Assembly (NCBI GenBank): GCA_030159075.1
Contig: BROG01000075.1
Location: 930,501-994,500, forward strand
Length of the DNA stretch: 64,000 nt
Reading direction: 5' to 3'
Origin: Atrina japonica
Lineage: Eukaryota; Mollusca; Bivalvia; Pterioida; Pinnidae
Part shown: positions 17,836-31,912 of the stretch, one piece after another
Layout: every line of letters starts with the position of its first letter
Numbering within the stretch: the first letter of the stretch is position 1
Notes under the pieces: model-generated
Databases searched by the model: none
The model's input: only the letters and a program-made list of their open reading frames with translations
What the model was told of the DNA's origin: nothing
Program-made: the position numbers and the translations under genes

Positions 17836-18545
17836 GTAGACAAACAGTACTAAAAGTGTTGTGCTAGATTTTGTACTACCTAACTACCTTGTGACAAACG
17901 GTACTTACAGTGTTGTGTTTGTTTTATATACCTTCCTACCTAGTAACTTAGATAAATATTCCAACAATGGTGTGTTTTTGTGTACTACCTGACTACTTAC
18001 GTAGTAGACAAATAATCTTAAGTGTTCTGCTTGCTTTCTGAACCCACCTACCTACCTATGAAGTAGACAAGTAATCGTTAATGTTTTATAATTGTTTTGT
18101 GTATCTATCTATCTACCTACCCACTTGCGTACCTAGTGTACTAACAATACTGACAATGCTGTGCTTGTAGTGTGTACCTACCTACTTACCTTCTTACCAA
18201 CCTACCTACAAACTAAGTAGACAAACATTTTCCTAACAGTGTTATGTTTGTTTTGTGTACCTACCTACCTTGTGCAGTAGACAAACAATCCTAATAGTGT
18301 TGTTTGTTTTGTGTAGCAACCTACCTTCCTACTTGGTGTAGTAGATAAGCTGTCCTAACAGTGTTGTAACTGTTATGTTTACCTACCTACCTATCTATCT
18401 ACCGACCGACCTATCTACCTAGTGAAGAAGACAAACTATCCTAAAAGTGTTGTACTTTTGATGTGTACCTGCCTACATACATTTAGGTAGTAAACCACTT
18501 ACTTAGTGTAGTAGACAAATCTTATTGATAACAGTGTTCGGTTTT
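17836..18545 (+). repeat. Degenerate minisatellite, about 11 units, with embedded CCTA runs
   Basis: Each unit has GTAGACAAAC, then a CCTAA(C/A)AGTGTTGT-type word, TTTGTTTTGTGTAC and a CCTA run of variable length. Unit starts lie near 17836, 17891, 17950, 18004, 18063, 18136, 18218, 18277, 18341, 18427 and 18511. Spacing of 54 to 86 bases follows the CCTA run length. Confidence 0.85.
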
Positions 18546-18751
18546 CTTTGTGTGTTTTGTTTCGTTGCAACAATATGTTTCAATTTATTGAGATTACACT
18601 GGCTAAAAGTAAATTGCAACAAATTTTAACGTGTGATACGGACTTTTGTTTATACGTCATTTAAAAATTGGTTTAAAGTTTCACCTAGAAGACAAATCTA
18701 TGACTTTTGTTTCATATACCGAGCGCTTGGTGAAGGAACAGCCAGGAATGA

Positions 18752-18828
18752 ACGGTACCAGGAATTAAAACCAGGAACTTCCATTTCCTAGTCAAACGCT
18801 CTAATAATAGACCACCGGAAACAGGTTT
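18752..18828 (-). mobile_element. tRNA-like SINE head
   Basis: The minus strand reads GGTGGTCTATTATTAGAGCG, TTTGACTAGGAAATGG, then CCTGGTTTTAATTCCTGG, a decayed A-box/B-box pair like that at 5042-5104. GAACGGTACCAGGAATTAAA on the plus strand repeats the CCAGGAA motif. Confidence 0.45.
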
Positions 18829-19049
18829 TTACATGTAATGGTTTATATATGTTGTGTTTGGAACCACTCTCTCTGTTATACGCAGAAAAAGAACACATTT
18901 ACAAACATTATTAGTTTGTCTCAGGTACAAAGCAACTCTAAAGAAAAGAGTTAGTTAAATGTTGTTTAACGTCTCAGAGGCGATAATCGCTTTGATGATT
19001 GTATATGATATTAAAAGTAAGAATGAACCTAAAAGTATGTTACGTCTGT

Positions 19050-19055
<6 letters not shown>

Positions 19056-19143
<88 letters not shown>

Positions 19144-19152
19144 TATATATAT
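19056..19152. repeat. (TA)n microsatellite
   Basis: TA repeat with one phase slip near 19136. Confidence 0.95.
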
Positions 19153-19165
19153 GTTTTTGTATGTG

Positions 19166-19395
19166 TCTAAATTATGAACATTACACCAAAGTTATGATGC
19201 TCAAGACGATCGTTCCTGTCAATTAGACTTCATCAATTGAGCTCCAATTAATAAAGGATGCATATTTTCCATATGCTAAATAATATAAATGTATAACCAA
19301 ATCCGTGTAAGAATTAACCCTGTAAAAATATGTCTATCTTAGCTTTTGAAGAATTTAGGAGGTAAATGGCGTTATCAGTGTAAAATATTACTTTA
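19166..19395 (+). repeat. Unclassified interspersed repeat, copy 3
   Basis: AAAGTTATGATGCTCAAGAC, GATCGTTCCTGTCAATTAGA, CTATCTTAGCTTTTGAAG, GCGTTATCAGTGTAAAATAT and TACTTTAGTAT align with copy 1 at similar spacing. It lies just after a (TA)n tract. Confidence 0.6.
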
Positions 19396-19487
19396 GTATA
19401 AGATTACCGAAATACCAGGCTTATGTACACCCTCGGGGAATCATACCGCCCACCATCATTGGCAACGACCTAGTAGTTATAAATATT

Positions 19488-19581
19488 ATCTATCTATCTA
19501 TCCATCCATCCACTCACCCACCTACCTACCTACCTACCTACCCAACCACCCACCCACCCACCCACCTACCTACCTACCTAT
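19488..19581. repeat. Tetranucleotide tract CTAT/CCAT/CTAC/CCAC
   Basis: Runs of CTAT, CCAT, CCTA and CCAC succeed each other, related in composition to the CCTA runs of the minisatellite at 17.8-18.5 kb. Confidence 0.9.
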
Positions 19582-22253
<2,672 letters not shown>

Positions 22254-22370
22254 ACAAACAAGGTTCTCTGAAAATCCAGAGGTGGGGTCAGGTGATATTG
22301 AATATCAGCATTCCCTGTTTACGGTCACATCTGCCACAGGCAAACTCAAATAAAATAAGGGACAAATATT
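22254..22370 (-). mobile_element. 3'-tail copy G of the RT element, strongly diverged
   Basis: GGACAAACAAGGTTCTCTG, AAATCCAGAGGTGGGGTCAG and CATTCCCTGTTTACGGTCAC match the order of the tail's reverse complement. The ends are unclear. The small ORF at 22292-22486 is a chance frame across it. Confidence 0.5.
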
Positions 22371-23258
22371 CGCTACATAGACTCCAAAACAACCGAAAAG
22401 GCAACCTGAGTTCACATTTCATGAAATCTAGTAATTACAAACAAACCACCAAACCAAATGTAAAATTAGAGAAACTCTTACATTAAACGCAATTCCAGAT
22501 GTCCGTATGACAACGTATAAGTAACAGTAGTTTGTCTTTGTATAAGAAATATTCATATGTTGAACACATTTTGGCACATCGAACAATTTGCGATATATAA
22601 ACATTATTTGCGGGCGAAAGAGGGATGTTATTTCGACTTGATTGTGGAGAATTGTCGATGGGAAATCCGAAATCATCAGATTTGTGTCTATAGTAAGTAG
22701 ATAATAGGAAGTTGCTGAGAGACCTTTTTTTCCAAAAAGCTATGTCTAATGTCTATTAGAAATTACGGTATCTTTTAATATTAACCCCAGTGTATCTATT
22801 TGTAGAATCAGTGTGATTTTGGACGAAATACATGCCATGATAACCAATGTCTATAATTTTTGTATAATTAAAAGAAAAAGAAAGGGGACAGGGCGAAAAT
22901 GATGTAATCAAATTCCCAAGTCCATTAGAAGACGACAAGTTGGATATGAAATGGTCACAGAATGTGGAACAAATGCGGATCCCAAATGGAATGGGACAAG
23001 GTGTTGATAAATAAACACGGAAAGCTACTCATGCTACAAATTGCAAGAAATAATATTTATTACAGATTTCCCTTTCTGTAAGAGTACCTCGGGTTTTTAT
23101 TACCTTTATTAGGATTTGGCTAACACATTTAATCATTCTTCATTTTCATATATGTATTTTCTGCTGTAGATCTACCTATGGAATAAATTAACCGGTTTTA
23201 AAACATCAAGGTATTAATTTATTTGTTATCATTTTAACAGTTGACACAGGTAAGTCCT
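22371..23258. other. No gene recognised
   Basis: Short frames at 22428-22938 carry no motif. Confidence 0.55.
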
Positions 23259-23730
23259 ACGGAAGCCGACACGTACCTTATGTAGTAATAAAATATGTCG
23301 TTATAACGATAAATATGTTGTTATAACGACTTATTGTGTTGTTATAACGATATTTTAATTATCTTGTATAGCAAGATATTATGTCGTAATAACAAAATAT
23401 TATGTCGTTGTAAGAAGATATAAATTATTTTGCTATAACCAGATACTATGTCGTAATAACAAGATGAATTATCTTGTTATAACAAGATATGAATTATCTT
23501 GTTATAACAAGATATTATGTCGTTATACCAAATGTTATGTCGTAATAACAAAGTATTATGCTGTTATAACGGCATGAATTATCTTGTTATAACAAGATTT
23601 TATGTTGTAATAACAAGATATCATGTTGTTATAACGAGATATGAATTATCTTGTTATAAAAAGATATTGTATTCGTTTAAACGAGATATGAAATATACGG
23701 AAGCGTATTAGGACCACGAGTTGTCTTATA
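23259..23730 (+). repeat. Palindromic TTGTTATAACAA array, left block
   Basis: Repeated modules combine the perfect palindrome TTGTTATAACAA with ATTATGTCGTAATAACAAGA and GATATGAATTATC from about 23294 to 23697. A boundary segment TACGGAAGCGTATTAGGACC/ACGAGTTGTCTTATAA (23697-23731) follows, and a similar TACGGAAGC word lies before the array (23262). The ORF at 23517-23711 is a product of the repeat. Confidence 0.88.
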
Positions 23731-23845
23731 ATTGTTAGTTGTCAAGGTTTCATTTGCATTGTTTTTCACATCGTTGTTTTCATTCTTAATAAGGCATAAC
23801 ATTGCATTACTATCTGTGTGTTACAAGACATTATTCATGTCACAT
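23731..23845 (+). repeat. Unique arm of the palindromic element, left (inverted copy at 25912-26030)
   Basis: ATTGTTAGTTGTCAAGGTTT, GTTTTTCACATCGTTGTTTT, AATAAGGCATAACATTGCAT and GTGTTACAAGACA are found reverse-complemented at 25912-26030. The pair brackets an interior of about 2.1 kb. Confidence 0.85.
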
Positions 23846-23949
23846 TTTATCATTCTTGTTCACTTTTGTCACTATCGCAACCTAAATAAATACGTTTTAT
23901 CAAAACTGATAAGATAAAGAATATGTTATGTAAAAAAAGCTTTGTTTTA

Positions 23950-24418
23950 AATTGTCCGTTCTCAATCTAATTAAAAACTGATCTCTCACCGCTCCCGTTT
24001 TCTGATAAGTCGCAATCTGCTATGGGGTCACTAGCGAGTGAACTCTCGTAAATTTATAATGTTCGACAAATGAAAATGCGGCTTACAAAGTTAAATAACA
24101 AAGAGATCTAATTTATTTTATAAAAAGGAACCCGTCAGTCCGCAAACGTCCATCGGAATATATTTGGTGACTCGAATCTATCCAATGTTATGAAAATAAT
24201 TTTGTACTTTCGGATTTATTTTTTAAAATGTTAAAAAATATTTACATATTAACATCTCTTTGCCATTAGATCTCTTACAAGATTGTGGGTTGAAAATGAC
24301 TAATTTACGAGCTCATCCGTGCGTGGCGTCATGGCGGATTGCGTTAGATCCTGTACGCGACATATCAGAAAACAGGAGCGATTAGAGATCGGTTGATAAT
24401 TAGATTGGCCCGTTATAA
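23950..24418. mobile_element. Foldback element with arms of about 170-190 bp
   Basis: The left arm (about 23950-24120) has CAATCTAATTA, CTGATCTCTCACCGCTCC and CGTTTTCTGATAAGTCGC. The right arm (about 24236-24418) carries their reverse complements, in GCGACATATCAGAAAACAGG, AGCGATTAGAGATCGG and TAATTAGATTGG. Inner words (CTCGTAAAT, CAAAGAGAT) also pair. No transposase ORF is inside. This fits a non-autonomous foldback or MITE nested in the larger palindromic element. Confidence 0.75.
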
Positions 24419-25911
24419 GACATTTTCTGTTTGATATTTTTTCCAAGTAATTGTGTCATATTTCTAATATTAACGCACTAACTTGTTTTTAAATTTTAAG
24501 CTCCCAGGCAGTTTATTCTCGCCATCATTATGTACGCTAGACATAGAAGGAATGGGATATTTAAGGCGATGACTACTGAATATGGGGGTGGGGGGCTGAC
24601 AGAATTTTAGAATTAATATTTTGGCCTTGAAAACATTGAAAAATCATTTTATAAAAAATTTCGGCTCGCTTCCCTCGCCGCATTTCTTCCTACAATTTTG
24701 TCGACTGGCTACGCTCATATTTCTTGACTAATACATGGAAGACATTTATATATAATTGAGATAAAAAAAGTTTCGTTGCTGACTTAATCAGTGGTCATCT
24801 GCATCCATTTGTTCTGCAAATCCACCAGAGGGTAGGAGAAAAACGCTGACAACCCCCCCCCCCCAAATGACTTATACAAATAGTCAGTTTCTCCGTGTAA
24901 TGAATTTGAGATAAAACTAGTTCCTAATGAACTTTGAACTCTCTGGACTTGTGAAATTTAACATCTCCTAGAGAGTACTTGCATACTCCCTGGAACATAT
25001 GGAAAACTTATTTGTTTCGGGGGAGGGGGCAGTTACAAAAAACCACTCACCCCCTCTTGAATAAAATCTAGATCCGCCACTGTTGTATATGTTTATTGCA
25101 TAATCAAAAGGTATATGAAAATACTTTTTTTCCGGGTAAACATTTTCAGAAAAACAAATTTGCACCCCCTCCCCCTTTTTTTTTTGATTTGCTTCCTGCG
25201 CTGCAGTATTACCCAGGTAGACAGGCGTAATTTTGTGTCTTGACGCTAATAAAATGCCTGTTTCGGATACCAAATTTCTGAAATTTTCTGAAAGATGCGA
25301 CAGCGTGTCACCTTTTTCGTGGCGAAATATTGCCTCACTAATCCAATATGCAGTGCCGTATGTATTGTAGATATATATCAGTTTTAGATAGTATAATTCT
25401 TTTTTTATGTTACACCCTCAACTCCCCTATGGCATTTTTTATCTGCCACTGCAATATATTACTTTTCTGACCACAAAAGTAAAAAAAACTGAAGAATATA
25501 AACAATCTGTCTCTTGTCTGCTTTAAAATAAATATCTGTAGAGCGACGGTATGAAAATTTATAATCTGACTTGACAAAATTTGCCAGCGAGTTACAATGG
25601 TCTATTTAACCCTTTCAACCCTACATACAATAAACAACTAGTCTTTAACAATAAAAAGAGCATATCACTCATATTTTCAGGGGTGAGACGGTTAAACCAT
25701 AATACAACTTAAATTAAGACATCATTAAAACATACAGAAATAAATAAATGAAGGTTGTGATATTACACAACAATTTGTTGCATTTTTTTTTTCAAAACAA
25801 TGCCTTAAAAAAGGTGTATTTCGTGAAAAGATAGAAGTGGTTTATTTTTCATAAAATATATCTTCTTTAAATTAAGGTTTCGTTAATAATGATAATGAAT
25901 AAGAATAATAC
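24419..25911. other. Interior of the palindromic element; no gene recognised
   Basis: Contains a 13-base C run near 24851, a C/T-rich patch near 25163-25185 and TCCGCCACTG/TGCCACTG words typical of repeat ends (25072, 25444). The 101-codon minus-strand ORF at 24968-25273 has no domain, is Lys/Gln-poor in structure and crosses homopolymers; I treat it as accidental. Confidence 0.6.
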
Positions 25912-26030
25912 AATATAACATGATTAGTGTCTTGTAACACAATTATTACCAGATAGTAATGCGATGTTATGCCTTATTAAAAACAACGATGTGAAAAACA
26001 AGTCAAATAAAACCTTGATAACTAACAATT
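25912..26030 (-). repeat. Unique arm of the palindromic element, right (inverted)
   Basis: Reverse complement of 23731-23845. On the plus strand it shows GTGTCTTGTAACAC, GATGTTATGCCTTATTAA, AACAACGATGTGAAAAACA and ACCTTGATAACTAACAAT. Confidence 0.85.
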
Positions 26031-26905
26031 ATGTCGTAATAACTAGATATGAATTATCTTGTTGTAACAAGGTATTATGTCGTTATAACAAAATAGTATG
26101 TCGTAATAACAAGATATAATGTTGTTATAACAAGATATGTATTATCTTGTTATAACAAGATATTATGTCGTAATAACAAGATATTATGCCGTAATAACAA
26201 TATATTATGTTGTAATAACAAGATATGAATTATTTTGTTATAAACAAGATATTATGTCATTACAACAAAAAAGTATGTCGTAATAAAAAGATATTATGTC
26301 GTAATAACAAGATATTATCTTGTTATAATAATATATGTATTATCTTGTTATAACAAAATATTATGTCGTAATAACAAAATAGTATGTCGTAATAACAAAA
26401 TATTATGTCGTAATAACAAGATATTATGTTGTTATAACAAGATATGTATTATCTTGTTATAACAAGATATTATGTCGTAATAACAAGATAATTAAGTTGT
26501 TATAACAAGATATCAATTATCTTGTTATAACAAAATAGTATGTCGCAATAACAAGATATTATGTTGTTATAACAAGATATGTATTATCTTGTTATAACAA
26601 GATATAATGTCGTAATAATAAGATATTATGTTGTTATAATAAGATATGTATTATCTTGTTATAACAAGATATTATGTCGAAATATCAAGATATTATGTCG
26701 TAATTACGGGAGCGTACTTAGGCCACGAGTTGTCTTATAATGTCTTGTTATAACAAGATAATTGATATCTTGTTATAACAACTTAATTATCTTTTTATTA
26801 CGACATAATATCTTCTTATTACGACATACTTTTTTTGTTATAACGAGATAATATCTTGTTATAACAAGATAATTCATATCTCTTATAACAACGTTATATC
26901 TCGCG
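26031..26905. repeat. Palindromic TTGTTATAACAA array, right block
   Basis: A longer array of the left block's modules, with many copies of TATGTCGTAATAACAAGATA and TATCTTGTTATAACAAGATA to about 26700. The boundary segment GGGAGCGTACTTAGGCCACG/AGTTGTCTTATAA (26702-26738) follows, then a run of inverted modules (TATTACGACATAAT) to 26905, ending at a (GT)n tract. It can form many nested cruciforms. Confidence 0.88.
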
Positions 26906-26907
26906 TT

Positions 26908-26912
<5 letters not shown>

Positions 26913-26950
<38 letters not shown>

Positions 26951-26961
26951 GTGCGTGTGTG
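26913..26961. repeat. (GT)n microsatellite
   Basis: GT repeat with a few GC interruptions at its 3' end, closing the palindromic array. Confidence 0.93.
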
Positions 26962-27680
26962 AAACGAGATATTGTCAAAAGCTTCAAGGGTCCAGATATA
27001 TGAGCATTTCAATCAGATATATTTTGTACACTTTAATTGTTTTGATTTCTTATTAGTTGTGTCTATCAAACAACTAAGGTGGATTGGTCATTAATTTTAA
27101 TCGGTAACGAAGTCATAATAAAATAGGTTAAAAAACAATAAATATTTTTTTTTCAAAGTATGTTTTTTGGATATTGTAAATGAATATAGGTGAATTATTT
27201 TGACACAGACCTGGTTTGTTTACAAATTAAGAAGAAACATTATGAAAAGTTATCAATGTTGATGTTGAATTTTACAAGAATTTAAAATATCTACAGTTTG
27301 GAACAATTTGTTTTTATTGAGAGTAGGTATTTGCAAAATTTTCCAATTTGACCGATATTCTTAAAGGATTACAACGTGCTAATTTGATTCAAGTTGGATG
27401 AAAATACACTTCAGTTACAATCGTAATTATACGGAATGTTAGAGCGGTATAAAATGTTTGTTGGAGACATGGTGATATCAGATGCTTGGGTAGTAGCGGT
27501 GTTTGGCAGACATGTCTTTTACTGTTTACTCGAAAAAGTATTTTGGTGCATACTTAATATAGAGTACCAAAGTTAAATGTAATTTTGTTATTGGCTTATT
27601 GCAGGCGTGTTGGATGATGATTGCCAAACATAGGATATTATCGAGTGCTTGAAAAATGTAAAAGCAATATACTGCGTTTG

Positions 27681-28050
27681 GCAAACATGAGCTGATACAG
27701 ATGCGTCTATAGTTACCGCAATAAACGACATTTAACAGACACAGGGTGATATCAGGTGCGTCGAAAGTAACTACGATAAACGACGTACAGCAGACACTGG
27801 GTGATATAACGTGCGTCGAAACTAACTACGATGCACGACTTTTGGCAGACATGAGGTAATATCAGGTGCACCAAAAGTAACTACGATTCACGACGTGTGG
27901 CAGACACGGGGTGATATCAGGTGCATTGAAAGTAACTGTGGTACATTGCGTTAGGTAGCCATGGGGTAGTACCACCTTTTTAGTTGGTAACTGCAATGCG
28001 CAGTGTATGGCAAACACGGGTTGGTATCAGGTGCTTTAGAAGTCTCGTCA
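27681..28050 (+). repeat. 55-bp minisatellite
   Basis: Units start with G(C/T)A(G/A)(A/C)CA at 27681, 27735, 27790, 27845, 27900, 27955 and 28010, a 54-55-base step. Shared words are GGGTGATATCAGGTGC, GAAAGTAACTACGAT and ACGACGT. Worn copies extend left to about 27463 with irregular spacing. As 55 is not a multiple of three, no frame is kept. Confidence 0.88.
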
Positions 28051-29689
28051 TTTCTCATTTATTTCAAACTTGTGAATTATTTGTCTGAATAAGAAATTGT
28101 GGTAAGACAAGGAAATCAGTGCTCGCTGTAGCATAATGATATAGCATCGACCAACAATAATCGAATTAGATGAAGGCTACAAGCTGAATCAGTTGTAATC
28201 CTATGTGTTATTTAATTGCGTAACTCTGGATACAGCAATTTAATTATATCGTATAGTGGAATTGGATGTGCTGTTGACAAATCCAAAGGTGGATGCGGGA
28301 TCTCACTTAAGATTCTGTCAATATTCTAGCAGCAAAACATACTATATGTACAAAATCAATCTTTATACTTTGGTGCATGTGTTTCATTTCTAAGACTTAA
28401 ATATAGCTGAATATCATTAAATTCTAAATGATAACTTAATCTTATGGACTGAGTATAAACCATTAGTTTTTGTTGTGATGTAAACAGAAAATATATGCAA
28501 GAATAACAAATATTAAAAATGTGGTATTTTTGCGAATGATAGAAGCGAAGGTGGACAACAAATCTTTATTTTGTCGTGTGGAGTGAGATTATGCAGATTC
28601 ACGGAAGCTCATACTTCGTTTGAGAAACTCAATATGTATAATACTGCTTTATTTATGAAAGTCACCAAAAGTAATTTGTAGTGATATATCCCTTGTATCT
28701 CATGGGTATCTGTACAATGTCACAAACTCGCTGTTTAGAACAATTATGTTAAATATATTTTGATTCTATTTCTTTTCGAGAAAGATGTATGAAACCCGGA
28801 TGTTAAAGAATATGTCTCCTTAAAAACTGCAAATGAATTTGGAGTTTATAATCATTTCAGTTCGTAGATATCCGGATGTGAATGAACCATATTACATCTA
28901 ATTTGATATAAATAACATCTTAACAGGATATGAATCCAGACTGCACAATACAGTATTTAGAATTAAACATTTGAATTTGAAATACACATGATAATTATCT
29001 ATCGATATATCGTGGAATTGTTTTAGTTTAGATTAATCTATGTTCTGTAGTTATTTCAAGCCTAAAATGAAAATATTTTTAAAGAATATATCATCTGTTA
29101 GACACTCCGCCGCCCTTTTGTACTTTTATATACTAATATTATTTATATATATAAACCGGATTAGAAGTTTTTCATTTTGGTTTCACGTGAGCGGAAAAAA
29201 GAATAGGTTGCACTCGTTTTTAGGTTCATGCCTTTTAGATTTTATCTTAATCCATTGAAAATTCCCTCTAATACGAATATGTGAAATCTTCCGTATCTAA
29301 TGGGATGTAAGATTATATAATCCGAGAGAACTGTTTTACATGATTGCGGTTTAATTGGGTCATAAGAAATTGGTCATTGTGCTAAAGGTGGGTCATTGAT
29401 GTAATTTTTACGAATGAAATGTAAATAAGTCAACGGTTTAAAAACTTATAGAACACTTACAATGTGATTGAGTTGTCTTTATTAGATATATAATTGTTAC
29501 TTGATTTATGTTTGTTTTGGTTTTTTCCGTTATACGGAAAAGTAATTTGCAATAAATGAACGAAAACTATTGACTTGTGTCATTAGTACGTTTAAACATT
29601 TGTCACACCTAAAATGTTGTGGAAGACGACACCGATAACGTAATTGAAAAGAGTAATGGGACAGACTTAGTATGACAAGTCAAAATCCA
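28051..29689. other. No gene recognised
   Basis: AT-rich; a 72-codon frame at 29040-29258 has no motif. Confidence 0.55.
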
Positions 29690-29751
29690 GTTAAACCTCG
29701 GTTATCTCGGTAATCGACATTAACTGGAGAAAAACTTGGTTTAACTGAGGA
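29690..29751. repeat. Isolated fragment of the TTAACTGAG module family
   Basis: CAGTTAAACCTCGGTTATC, GACATTAACTGGAGAAAAAC and TTGGTTTAACTGAGGAAAAC match modules of the 13.2-13.9 kb array. Confidence 0.75.
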
Positions 29752-30440
29752 AAACGTATACCGATATTATAGCGTTTTGTCAAATATAGTCCCGTCATCT
29801 AGTGTGACTTCATATTTTCTATTGACGATTAAGATTAGTGGTGATGTGCAATGCTATTGATGATCAACCAACAATTATGCCGTTTTATTTTATTTCTCTG
29901 TGATAGTGTTTTCCGGTGACGTACTTGTTAAAGTATTGTTAAATCAAATACAGAGTACGGTCATTGCGTTATACAGTTCTATGTAGTATATTCGATGCTT
30001 GCGAAATGCAATGAAAGCATCAGTTACTTATGTAGAAGACAATATCAAAACGTATGGAATTCCCATAAGATGGAGATTGCTTAGACAGATGATGTGATCT
30101 AAGCCAAAAAGAAGGGTCATATGAATTATCTAGACCATTCCACCAACTAAGCAATAATTGCATTAAAAGTGCCAACAAAAAGGTTATTTGTTTATAAATA
30201 TCATAAGTACATGCTATCGTTATTTTCGTGAATGGTAAAATATATATGAGACATAAATATGATAGTGTAAAATATTAAAGTTGGGTTAATTCTCAAAAAG
30301 TAGTAAATCTGTGTAATCATTATGAAAGTATGTTAAATGAGTTAAATTGTGACGGAAATGTTATTACATTTACTTGTTTAATTTAAAAAGTGATATTGCA
30401 GACAACCTGTGTAATATTGACCAATCATATACCTTTGTGA

Positions 30441-30590
<150 letters not shown>

Positions 30591-30673
30591 AGTAACCCAT
30601 TAACCCAGTGTTATTCTAGCCGCATTTATATCAGTTGTAAATTCAAATAAAAGATAAATATAACATAACTATA

Positions 30674-30796
30674 TATGTTTCTCTGCATATCGTCAGACTG
30701 AACGATATCGTTGTAATGGGTGCATTTAACAAGAGCGTAGTTGAATCCATGCGCTAGAACGATGGAGTTCAGCCTGATGATACGTATGGAAACATT
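30674..30796. repeat. Imperfect palindrome of about 122 bp
   Basis: ATGTTTCTCTGCATATCGTC/AGACTGAAC on the left pairs with GTTCAGCCTGATGATACGTA/TGGAAACAT on the right. Inner words ATCGTT and AACGAT also pair. Likely a small foldback repeat; no ORF. Confidence 0.6.
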
Positions 30797-31349
30797 TGCG
30801 TGTTTTTGTATTTATCAAATGTCCCTTATCAATCTGCATGTGTATACAAATTTAAAATTCAATCCACTTTTAACGACGCTATCAAATATTTTGTATGAAA
30901 TGAATCCTATTTAGAAAATTAGCTCCGGCGAAATTTTTGTATCCAATGACACGTTACGTATTGCATAGGTATATTAAACTCTGTATTGTAACTGTATGAT
31001 TACACATCCATGTAATAAATCTCAATTCTTAACATGACGTCACACCAAGATAAATCTATCATTTGTACTCTATGATTGACCCTTTTTCTTTGAACTTCGT
31101 CGTTCATTCAAGAAAACACCGATCATTAGTCAGGCGGGATATCCTCATGTATGTCATTATTAGATGTTTCAATATGAAAATTAATATGTAAATACAAGAG
31201 ACCCTCAACATTTGCCCGAATAATTGAAACTTTATCAAAATGATTTAGACAATACCTTACAAAATTTATATTCATATTTTTGTATATAAAATGCCAATCA
31301 CTTTTGTATGTTACAATCTATACTGGTATTTCTGAGATAACGTACATAG

Positions 31350-31912
31350 CTATCTGGCTAAATTGGCAACACCCTATACCTTAAACCCCTGTTCCCAGGG
31401 TAATAAATTTCACAAATTTGGTAGATGGGTTTATCTTTCTAAACATGTATGGAGTGTTTTTTTAAATTTAACAATGTAAAGAAAATTAATTTCTAAACCA
31501 GCGAGTTTTATATATCGCTGCTAAAACTATGTATGGCTAAATTGGCCTAAGTACTGAATACTGAATATCTCCCATGGTCATGAATTTCACAATTTTCGGT
31601 TTTATAATTTTACTCTTTTTAAAAATGCATTCATGTTGTCATTACAATGGGGCTAATGCATGTACCAGGTGATACCCGATAACGTTTGTGCGGGAGTATT
31701 GTTTCAATCAGTGATGGAATGACGCTAGAAGACGATATCCCACGCTAACGTCATTTCAGCGGGAAAATTACGTGTTACGTTCCATCACTATTGGAGATAC
31801 TAGTACCGCACAAACGTTATCGATCATCACGTGGTACATGAATTAGTCCCATTCATAAGTATAAAGAAGAAGATAATCTAAATATACCATCACAATATGG
31901 CTAAACTAGACC
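31350..31912 (+). repeat. Degenerate dispersed repeat in two to three copies
   Basis: ATCTGGCTAAATTGGC (31351), TATGGCTAAATTGGCC (31531) and ATATGGCTAAACTAGACC (31896) start similar stretches. The first two go on to AATTTCACAA(A/T)TTT and TTTAA.AATG-type words. The foldback at 31647-31852 interrupts the second. Copies are old. Confidence 0.5.
31647..31852. mobile_element. 206-bp foldback (MITE-like) element
   Basis: The left arm begins ATGGGGCTAATGCATGTACC, then CGATAACGTTTGTGCGG and CAGTGATGGAA. The right arm ends with the complements TTCCATCACT, CCGCACAAACGTTATCG and GGTACATGAATTAGTCCCAT. Arms run about 75-80 bases with few mismatches; the loop is about 50 bases. It sits inside a worn tandem repeat at 31.35-31.9 kb. 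A clear target-site duplication was not found. Confidence 0.8.

Noticed and set aside
18955..18985. Possible SINE tail fragment (TGTTGTTTAACGTC)
   Set aside because: Only about 14 bases match the SINE end; the rest does not align.
24968..25273. 101-codon minus-strand ORF inside the palindromic element, possible transposase
   Set aside because: No DDE, YR or helicase motif; it crosses C and T homopolymers and repeat-end words.
23294..26905. CRISPR-like regular repeats
   Set aside because: Repeats are palindromic modules without unique spacers of constant size, and the sequence is eukaryotic.
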